Origin: AG41 sp036522815
GTDB lineage: Bacteria; Gemmatimonadota; Gemmatimonadetes; Gemmatimonadales; GWC2-71-9
Assembly: GCA_036522815.1 (NCBI GenBank)
Contig: DATDFC010000203.1
Span: 1-19,842 of the forward strand
Length of the DNA: 19,842 bases
Reading direction: 5' to 3'
Part shown: positions 14,920 through 19,842 of the stretch, piece by piece
How the letters are laid out: each line of letters starts with the position of its first letter
Position numbering within the stretch: the first letter of the stretch is position 1
Program-made: the position numbers and the translations under genes
Notes under the pieces: generated by a model
Seen by the model: the letters and a program-made list of their open reading frames with translations, nothing else
Told to the model about the DNA's origin: nothing
The model's database searches: none

Positions 14920-15405
14920 CTACCGACCGGCGGACGCAGGCTCGACCAGCGCCGAGCCGTCCGGGGCCGGATTACCCGCGAACACACTCGCGCGCGGGTC
15001 CTGGAACGAGACGAATGGGACGCCGGCCTGGACGACCGGCCTGGGGAACGGCACGCGCGGGAGCGCCGGCGCCTGCGCGACGGGAGGGCGGCGCACGCCT
15101 TCCAGCGCCACCATGGCCAGCGCCGCGGCCACGAACAGGGCCGCCGCGATGCCGGCCCGCGCCGGCACCTGACTGCGCCGGCGCTCCCGCGCCAGTCGCG
15201 CATCGAGCCGACGCCGGAAGGCGGGCGACGGCTCGATCGTTTGGAGGGCCTGGAGCGCCCGCACTCCGCGACGCAGGGCCGCGTCGTAGCGCCGGCAGGC
15301 AGGGCACTGCGCCACATGGCGGGTGAAACGGCGCAGCTCGCGCGGCGCGGTGATCAGGCCGTCGCGAAAATCGGTGTAGCGCTCCAGGAATTCGGCGCAC
15401 GTCAT
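14920..15405 (-). CDS. Zinc-finger anti-sigma factor
   Basis: A 161-residue single-pass membrane protein. The N-terminal domain carries the anti-sigma zinc signature: C3 early in the protein, then H30, C34 and C37 in RHVAQCPACRR (HxxxCxxC). One hydrophobic helix at about residues 84-101 (GIAAALFVAAALAMVAL) places the zinc domain in the cytoplasm and a 60-residue Pro-rich tail outside. This is the ZAS/RsiW-type layout in which the N-terminal domain holds the cognate ECF sigma factor at the membrane until a signal triggers release. It begins 45 nt after the sigma gene, so the pair is almost certainly co-transcribed. The extracytoplasmic tail is short and without a recognised sensor domain, so the signal is unknown. 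Confidence 0.88.
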   Translation of the reverse strand: MTCAEFLERYTDFRDGLITAPRELRRFTRHVAQCPACRRYDAALRRGVRALQALQTIEPSPAFRRRLDARLARERRRSQVPARAGIAAALFVAAALAMVALEGVRRPPVAQAPALPRVPFPRPVVQAGVPFVSFQDPRASVFAGNPAPDGSALVEPASAGR

Positions 15406-15450
15406 GTCGAGAATCTACTACCATCGGGACCCGGGTGGGTTCCGGGGCCC

Positions 15451-16098
15451 CTATTCCAGCAGCGGTTCGATCAGCTGGGCGAAGCTGTTCCGTGCCCGGT
15501 TGAGACGGCTCTTGACCGTCCCCAGGTTACAGCCCGTGATCTCGGCGATCTCCGCGTAGCTCTTGCCCTCGAGCTCGCGCAGCACGAACACCGCCCGGTG
15601 GTGCGTGGGAAGCTGGTCCACGCACTGGTCCACCGCCTCTTTGAGGTAGCGCTTGCGGTAGAGATCGTCGGGCCGCGCCGTCGCGTCCTCGAACTGCAGC
15701 GGGCGGTGGTCCGCTTCCCAGTGCTTCTTGATCGTCTGGAACAGCACGAGCGGGTTGCGAGACCGGTTCCGCAGCTCGTTCTTCGCCAAGTTCGAGGCGA
15801 TCGTATAGATCCAGGTCGAGAACTTCTTCGTCTGGTCGAACCGGTGCAGGTGCCGGAAGACCCTGATGAACACCTCCTGCACCAGGTCTTCGGCCCGTTC
15901 CCGGTCCCCGATGGTCCGATTGATGAAATTGAGCAGGCGAGTCTGGTAACGGTCGACCAGGGTGCCGAACGCCTGGGGGTCGCCCGCCAGGTGCTCGAGC
16001 ACCAACCGCCCGTCGTCGAACTCGTGCAGCGCCCGGCGCTCCAGGGCGCGCGGTGTGACGACGGCTTCGGCCTGCCGGTTGTTGAGGGTCGCTCGCAT
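15451..16098 (-). CDS. ECF-type RNA polymerase sigma-70 factor
   Basis: A 215-residue ECF sigma factor. The frame is open from 16236, but the ATG at 16098 is preferred. GGGAG lies about 7 nt upstream, and the protein then starts MRATLNNRQAEAVV with region 2 at the normal distance. Region 2 covers about residues 45-112 (LVDRYQTRLLNFINRT, DLVQEVFIRVFRHLHRF, KKFSTWIYTIASNLAKNELR). Region 4 covers about 160-210 (LPTHHRAVFVLRELEGKSYA, then the helix-turn-helix EIAEITGCNLGTVKSRLNRA). The protein directs RNA polymerase to stress or envelope promoters when freed from its anti-sigma factor, encoded next. Both genes precede holA, mutS and ddl, so its own promoter may also drive those. Autoregulation is typical of the class but not demonstrated here. 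Confidence 0.94.
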   Translation of the reverse strand: MRATLNNRQAEAVVTPRALERRALHEFDDGRLVLEHLAGDPQAFGTLVDRYQTRLLNFINRTIGDRERAEDLVQEVFIRVFRHLHRFDQTKKFSTWIYTIASNLAKNELRNRSRNPLVLFQTIKKHWEADHRPLQFEDATARPDDLYRKRYLKEAVDQCVDQLPTHHRAVFVLRELEGKSYAEIAEITGCNLGTVKSRLNRARNSFAQLIEPLLE

Positions 16099-16123
16099 GC
16101 ACCGCTCCCTGGCTGAGGCATCG

Positions 16124-16152
16124 AATATACGGAACAACGCGAGACCTGCTGC
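16124..16152 (-). promoter_or_regulatory. Candidate -10 element upstream of the sigma factor gene
   Basis: TATATT on the minus strand (16129 down to 16124) would place the transcription start near 16117, giving a 19-nt leader that contains the GGGAG ribosome binding site of the sigma gene. No good -35 hexamer is seen at 16-18 nt spacing (GCAGCA or CAGCAG), so this is a weak call. The remaining bases of the 189-nt gap to 16287 show no other clear feature. Confidence 0.3.
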
Positions 16153-16287
16153 TCCACTGAGATGCCGCAGGAACCATACCCGTCGCACCTTCCGACGTAA
16201 CCCGGCGCGCGAGCGTGGCTTGCTGCATCCCCGCACCGGGTCGGCGCGACAGGTCCGTCCTCCTCCGGGGACAGAGCGTGTCTACTG

Positions 16288-16824
16288 CTATTTCAACACG
16301 AACTCCGCCATATAAAGGATAGCCGCCACAGTCTTTGCGTCCCGGATCTCTCCGTCTCGAATCAACGCGAGGACGCGGGACAACGGCTGTGGCACCACCT
16401 CGATGAACTCGTCGCGCTCGCGCGACGGTTCCCCGCTCGTCAGGCCCGTCGCCAGGTAGAGGTGGATCACCTCGTTCGTGAAGCCCGGCGTGGTCCAGAT
16501 AGATGTGAGACGCTGGAGTCGCGCCGCTGTGACGCCCGTCTCCTCCAGCAGCTCACGGCGGGCGCATGCCTCCGGGTCTTCCCCAGGGTCCAGCGTGCCC
16601 GCCGGAATCTCCCACAGCTGGCCGCCGGTCGCATAGCGGTACTGCCGGATCAGCAGAATGGTGGGGTCCGCCCCCGGGGGGTCGGACGCGCACGGCACGA
16701 TCGCGGCCGCGCCGGGATGGCGGATCAGCTCCAGCTGACCGGTCGAGCCGTCGGGGAATCGCACCGTGTCGACGTCGAGCCGCACCACGCGGCCCGTGTA
16801 GATGCGCCGGGTGTCGAGCTGCAT
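16288..16824 (-). CDS. Nudix hydrolase (ADP-ribose pyrophosphatase-like)
   Basis: A 178-residue cytoplasmic Nudix hydrolase. The Nudix box is complete at residues 76-98: G76, E82, then R90-E91 and E94-E95 (RELLEETGV), matching GX5EX7REUXEEXGU. The upstream strand LLIRQYRYATGGQLWEIPAG is typical of the ADP-ribose/nucleoside-diphosphate-sugar group, as is the region WTTPGFTNEVIHLYLATGL after the box. The family cleaves nucleoside diphosphates linked to another moiety, often ADP-ribose, for clearance. The ATG begins 8 nt after the ydcF stop with no clear ribosome binding site, suggesting coupled expression. The frame is open to 17043, but that extension overlaps ydcF. The exact substrate cannot be read from the sequence. 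Confidence 0.92.
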   Translation of the reverse strand: MQLDTRRIYTGRVVRLDVDTVRFPDGSTGQLELIRHPGAAAIVPCASDPPGADPTILLIRQYRYATGGQLWEIPAGTLDPGEDPEACARRELLEETGVTAARLQRLTSIWTTPGFTNEVIHLYLATGLTSGEPSRERDEFIEVVPQPLSRVLALIRDGEIRDAKTVAAILYMAEFVLK

Positions 16825-16832
16825 GGCAACGC

Positions 16833-17435
16833 TCAGTGGTTGAAGAGCCAGGTGACGGGGACCTTGAGTCCCTCGGCCAGAAAGTAGGCCGCGTTGCGCC
16901 GGGGATTGGACCGGATCGGGGACCCGGGGGCCGGCGAGGTGAAGGGCAGCAGACCCTGTCGCGCGGCGAGGATGCGCAACCGCAGCATGTGGAAGCCGTC
17001 CGAGACGAGCAGCACGCGGTGGCCGTCGCGGGCCTCGAGCCAACGCGCGATGCTCGAGACCGAGGAGGCGGTGCTCGAGCCGGCGGCCAGCGCGATCACC
17101 GCGGTCTCGGGCAGCCCCGCCTTGGTCAGGTAGCGTCGCCCGACTTCCGATTCGCTCACGGTGTCGCCGGTGCCCACCCCGCCCGTGACCAGGACGACCG
17201 GCGCGAACCCCCGCTGATACAGGGCGGCGGCGTGATCCAGGCGCGCGCGGAACACGGGCGACGGGCGGCCGTTGTATTGCGCGGCCCCCAGTACCGCGAT
17301 CGCGTCGGCACTCCTCGCCTCGTCGTGCGCCCCGGCGAGCGCGACGGCCACGACGATCGACGCCCAGCCGAGCACCAGCAGCAGGATGACCACCCCCGCG
17401 GCCGCGAGCTTGCGACGCAGAGTCCAGAACGGCAT
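16833..17435 (-). CDS. YdcF/SanA family (DUF218) membrane protein
   Basis: A 200-residue protein with one N-terminal membrane helix (about 10-34, AAAGVVILLLVLGWASIVVA) followed by a DUF218 domain. Family landmarks are the strand IAVLGAAQYNGRPSPVFRAR, VVLVTGGVGTGDTVSESEVG at about 80-100, the SSVSSIARWL helix and the strand/loop VLLVSDGFHMLRL near 145. The C-terminus, PRRNAAYFLAEGLKVPVTWL, is typical of SanA/YdcF proteins. In enterobacteria, members of this family are linked to envelope integrity; the biochemical activity is unsettled. The ATG lacks a Shine-Dalgarno sequence, and TATATT ends 7 nt upstream, so the mRNA may be leaderless. The gene is 8 nt upstream of the Nudix gene and follows the repeat palindrome. 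Confidence 0.92.
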   Translation of the reverse strand: MPFWTLRRKLAAAGVVILLLVLGWASIVVAVALAGAHDEARSADAIAVLGAAQYNGRPSPVFRARLDHAAALYQRGFAPVVLVTGGVGTGDTVSESEVGRRYLTKAGLPETAVIALAAGSSTASSVSSIARWLEARDGHRVLLVSDGFHMLRLRILAARQGLLPFTSPAPGSPIRSNPRRNAAYFLAEGLKVPVTWLFNH

Positions 17436-17447
17436 GCGGGGAATATA
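17436..17447 (-). promoter_or_regulatory. Candidate -10 for a leaderless ydcF transcript
   Basis: On the minus strand TATATT (17447 down to 17442) is followed by CCCCGC and then the ydcF ATG, so a start site at the canonical distance would fall on the A of the start codon. No Shine-Dalgarno sequence is present. The -35 position lies at the edge of the repeat palindrome (ACAACC) and does not match a consensus. This is tentative. Confidence 0.3.
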
Positions 17448-17463
17448 GAAAGGCAGGTTGGGC

Positions 17464-17537
17464 AGGTTGTGGAGGTTCTGGAGGTTCTGGAGGTCGCCTT
17501 CCTCACAACCTCCACAGCCTCCACAACCTCCACAACC
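17464..17537. repeat. Palindrome built from 9-nt tandem repeats
   Basis: Left arm 17464-17494 is made of GGAGGTTCT/GGTTGTGGA-type 9-nt units. Right arm 17507-17537 is made of the complementary CCTCCACAA units. The arms pair at about 28 of 31 positions around a 12-nt loop. The element fills nearly the whole 103-nt gap between the small HEAT gene and ydcF. On the transcribed strand it would form a long G/C-rich stem with no U-tract. It could insulate the two genes, protect the upstream mRNA 3' end, or be a dispersed repeat. The structure is seen directly; its function is unknown. Confidence 0.8.
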
Positions 17538-17538
17538 T

Positions 17539-18318
17539 TCACTTTCCTACCAGTATCTCCTCAAACAACGCCAGCGCCCGCGGGTCGTCCGACTGACCGA
17601 GCCAGAAGAGGGCCTTCTTGCGCACGCTCGGACTGGCGTGGGTGCGGGCGATGCGGATCAAGGCCGGTACGCCGTCCTCACGCCGCAGCTGGGACAACGC
17701 GAACACGGCGCTCTCCTTCACCTCGATGTCCACGCTCGCGTCGTCCACCAGCTCGGTGAGCCCGCGCGTCGCGGCCTCGCCTGCCGCCTGACCGAGCCAG
17801 AAGACGGCCGCGCGCCGGGTCTCACGCGGCAGCGCGCTCGTGCGGGCGAGACGCAGCAGGTCGGGCCAGACGGTGACGCTGTCCGCCAGGACGGCCGGGA
17901 AAACGGCGTCGTGCCCAGCCTCCCCGCTGCCATGCGCAGCGAGGTCGAGCAGGTAGCGGGCCGCGACTGCGGCGGGGACGGCGCCGAGATCGGTGACGCG
18001 GGTGTCCACGGCGGGTCGCCAGGCGCCGCCCACGTAGGTCCGCACCCGGATGATCTGCCCGCCAAGCTTGCGGAGTGCGACCCGCGCCGGCCCTGGCTCA
18101 CACGGGCACCCTGCATCGTCGTCGTAATAGCTGCCGGACGAAATGCGATGCCGGCCACAGCTGCCGTCGTCGCAATCGAACGAGATGACGTTGCGGCCGT
18201 TGCCGCACACGCCGGCTCGGGTGGCGAAGGAAAAGCGCACGTCGCCGTCCGGCGCAGCGGCCACCTGGTCGGCCACGCTCCCCTGCAGTGCGAGCGCCAG
18301 GACCAGCGTAGCGATCAT
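17539..18318 (-). CDS. Exported HEAT-repeat protein with Cys-rich N-terminal domain
   Basis: A 259-residue protein. The first 20 residues (MIATLVLALALQGSVADQVA) look like a short signal peptide. Residues about 25-105 form a separate domain with five cysteines (C38, C49, C54, C71, C73) and a glycine/aspartate-rich loop; no family is recognised. Residues about 150-259 contain HEAT-like repeats with signatures VFWLGQ at 172-177, VFALSQ at 205-210 and LFWLGQ at 237-242, spaced 33 and 32 residues. HEAT repeats form helical solenoids for protein contact. The ATG at 18318 lies in an ATGA overlap with the stop of the larger HEAT gene. The last 27 residues closely resemble the end of that neighbour, which suggests common descent. 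A periplasmic scaffold is inferred; the function is unknown. Confidence 0.85.
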   Translation of the reverse strand: MIATLVLALALQGSVADQVAAAPDGDVRFSFATRAGVCGNGRNVISFDCDDGSCGRHRISSGSYYDDDAGCPCEPGPARVALRKLGGQIIRVRTYVGGAWRPAVDTRVTDLGAVPAAVAARYLLDLAAHGSGEAGHDAVFPAVLADSVTVWPDLLRLARTSALPRETRRAAVFWLGQAAGEAATRGLTELVDDASVDIEVKESAVFALSQLRREDGVPALIRIARTHASPSVRKKALFWLGQSDDPRALALFEEILVGK

Positions 18319-19736
18319 TGGTTGATGATCTCCAGCAGCACCTGCGCGGCGCGCGGGTCGTGCGACTGGCCCAGCCAGAAGATCGCTTTCTTGCGGAGCT
18401 CCTTGTCCTGCTCGGTCTTGGCGATCTGGATGAGGCGGTCGACCGCCGCCGACTCGTGGCGCTGCGAGTACACGAAGATCAGCTGCTCCTTCATCTCCCG
18501 GTTCTGCATCCGGTCGTACAAACCGGAGAGCTGCGCGAGATCGCCTCCGGTCTGACCCGCCCAGAAGAGCGCCTTCTTGCGCATCTCGATGGGCTCGCGC
18601 TCGTTCAGAGCGACCTCCATGAGCCAGCGATTGTTGTCCGCGTCGTGCATCTGCGAGAGCGAGAAAATCACCTTCTCCTTGAGGTCCTCGTCCGTCAGCT
18701 TGGCATAGAGCCCCCGCAGGAACGCCGCGTTGTCGGCCGAGTGCTGCTGGCCGAGCCAGAAGATCGCCTTCTCGCGCGCGTCGGACGGCGCGGTGGCGTT
18801 GTCGGCGTAGCTGCGGAGGATTTGCCCCGCCCGGGGGCTGCGTTGCTGCGACAGGGCGAACAGCGCCTTCTCGCGCAGCTCTGCGTCGGCGGTGGTGCGC
18901 AAGATCGAGTCGAGCATGCCCACCGCGCGATCGGTCGGGACCTGCGAGAGCCAGAACACCGCCTGCTGGCGCACCTCGGCGTCGGGGTCGTGCTGGGCGG
19001 CGTCGAGCAGGAGGTCCTCCGTCTCCCCGCTGTGCTTCTGCGACACCAGGAAGACCGCCTTGCGGCGCAGCCCGGCGGAGCAGGCGTCGCGGCGCGCCAG
19101 GACCTTCTTGAGAATCGGAACCGCGTTGCTGGCGTCCATCTGCAGCAGGCCGTTCAGCGCAGCGACGCGCATGTCGTCTTCATCGTCCTCCGAGGGGCAA
19201 CTGCCCGCACGCGTCGACTCCGCCGGCTGGGCGTGGTCGCGCAGCCAGCGCGCAGCGTCCTCGTCTCCCTGTTTGGCGAGGGCCGTCTGGATGCGGGCGA
19301 ACAGGGCGGCGGCGTCCCGCAGGGTGGCGGCCTTGGAGTACTGCCGTTGCTGCGTGACGAGCAGGCTGCGGGCGCGGTCGAGGTCGTCGTTCTTGTACAG
19401 CGCGAACGCCGCCCAGTACAGCGCGTCGCCGGCGCGAGCGGTGCTTGGGTAGCGCCGGGCGACATCGCCGTACAGGTTGGCGGCGCTCGTGTAGTCGCCG
19501 CGGTTGAACGCCTGCCGCGCGGCGCGCCACAAGGAGTCGGTCGGGTCCTGTGCGTCCTGGGATGCCGTTGGAGACTGGAGGTCGAGCCACTCGAGACCTT
19601 GCAACCCGTCGGACGCGATTGTCAGAGCGTCGAGGGCCGGGGCCACGAGGGCCGGGAGACGCCCCGGGAGCGGAGGCACAGGCGGCACCGGTTGCTGTAT
19701 AGCCATGACGGCGGCCACCACGAGCTGCATCTGCAT
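18315..19736 (-). CDS. Exported TPR plus HEAT-repeat scaffold protein
   Basis: A 473-residue protein. The ATG at 19736 has AGGAG about 7 nt upstream and overlaps the previous gene's stop (TAATG). The N-terminus (MQMQLVVAAVMAIQQPVPP) may be a short signal peptide, although it lacks basic residues. Residues 67-165 resemble TPR/YbgF helices (WRAARQAFNRGDYTSAANLY, ALYWAAFALYKNDDLDRARS). An acidic linker (EDDEDD, 183-188) leads to a HEAT array filling about 190-473. Repeat signatures FxxxQ occur at F229, F261, F293, F326, F358, F391, F421 and F453, spaced 30-33 residues. The residue after F is W in every second repeat. Such arrays are protein-binding solenoids. No catalytic motif is seen and the partner is unknown. 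It is translationally coupled to the smaller HEAT protein. Confidence 0.9.
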   Translation of the reverse strand: MQMQLVVAAVMAIQQPVPPVPPLPGRLPALVAPALDALTIASDGLQGLEWLDLQSPTASQDAQDPTDSLWRAARQAFNRGDYTSAANLYGDVARRYPSTARAGDALYWAAFALYKNDDLDRARSLLVTQQRQYSKAATLRDAAALFARIQTALAKQGDEDAARWLRDHAQPAESTRAGSCPSEDDEDDMRVAALNGLLQMDASNAVPILKKVLARRDACSAGLRRKAVFLVSQKHSGETEDLLLDAAQHDPDAEVRQQAVFWLSQVPTDRAVGMLDSILRTTADAELREKALFALSQQRSPRAGQILRSYADNATAPSDAREKAIFWLGQQHSADNAAFLRGLYAKLTDEDLKEKVIFSLSQMHDADNNRWLMEVALNEREPIEMRKKALFWAGQTGGDLAQLSGLYDRMQNREMKEQLIFVYSQRHESAAVDRLIQIAKTEQDKELRKKAIFWLGQSHDPRAAQVLLEIINQ

Positions 19737-19842
19737 TACAGTGCTCCTTGCGTGCGGACCGGGCCGGGGCCGGCGGGATTCGCCGTCCGGAGCCGCAGCA
19801 GCACGCTGCGCTGTTCCAGTCCCTGGTTGATCAGCTGTACAT
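19736..19842 (-). CDS. C-terminal fragment of an upstream gene (start outside window)
   Basis: On the minus strand one frame is open from the window edge and ends at TAA (19738-19736), which overlaps the ATG of the HEAT protein gene as TAATG. The roughly 34 residues read VQLINQGLEQRSVLLRL, then RTANPAGPGPVRTQGAL. The first half looks like a coding helix and the overlap is a typical coupling arrangement. A second frame is also open here, so the call is moderate. No family can be assigned from this fragment. Confidence 0.5.
   Translation of the reverse strand, partial: VQLINQGLEQRSVLLRLRTANPAGPGPVRTQGAL

Noticed and set aside
17464..17537. CRISPR array
   Set aside because: The repeats are 9-nt units in direct contact, inverted midway, with no spacers and no cas genes in the window.

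Overview
This is a very GC-rich bacterial window in which all genes but one lie on the minus strand, so it reads from high to low coordinates. Densely packed genes, GTG starts at stop/start overlaps, Pro/Asp/Thr-rich exported proteins, tandem HEAT-repeat proteins and a bacterial methanopterin-type C1 module suggest a soil or sediment lineage such as Gemmatimonadota. That assignment is inference. No rRNA, tRNA, CRISPR array, phage gene or insertion sequence was recognised, and the window looks chromosomal.

Region A (1-3371, minus) is a C1 cluster read as fae, mtdB-like dehydrogenase, DUF1464 kinase-like protein, then an ATP-grasp enzyme cut by the window edge. Fae condenses formaldehyde with tetrahydromethanopterin (H4MPT) and the dehydrogenase oxidises the resulting methylene-H4MPT. 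The other two are poorly characterised, archaeal-type proteins that may help make the cofactor. A perfect 12-bp hairpin lies between fae and the dehydrogenase gene.

Region B (3618-6386) holds the only plus-strand gene, an exported M20-type metallohydrolase. It converges on, and overlaps, an 82-aa protein coupled to an HExxH putative metalloprotease.

Region C (6509-16098, minus) is a probable ten-gene unit: ECF sigma factor, zinc-binding anti-sigma factor, HolA, a SPOR-domain envelope protein, MutS, a TonB-domain lipoprotein, cystathionine beta-synthase, D-Ala-D-Ala ligase and a rhomboid protease. That is nine named genes; the tenth, the HExxH gene pair downstream, may or may not be included because a 122-nt gap separates it. 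Four successive junctions are GTGA overlaps, which fixes four GTG starts.

Region D (16288-19842, minus) reads as the 3' end of an unknown gene, a TPR+HEAT protein, a smaller HEAT protein, a YdcF/DUF218 membrane protein and a Nudix hydrolase. The two HEAT proteins share near-identical C-termini, and their ~32-residue repeats strictly alternate between FW and F-nonW signatures. A striking repeat-built palindrome lies between the small HEAT gene and ydcF.

No gene-free stretch exceeds 300 bases. The longest are 3372-3617 (divergent promoter region of fae and the M20 gene), 16099-16287 (upstream of the sigma gene) and 6387-6508.
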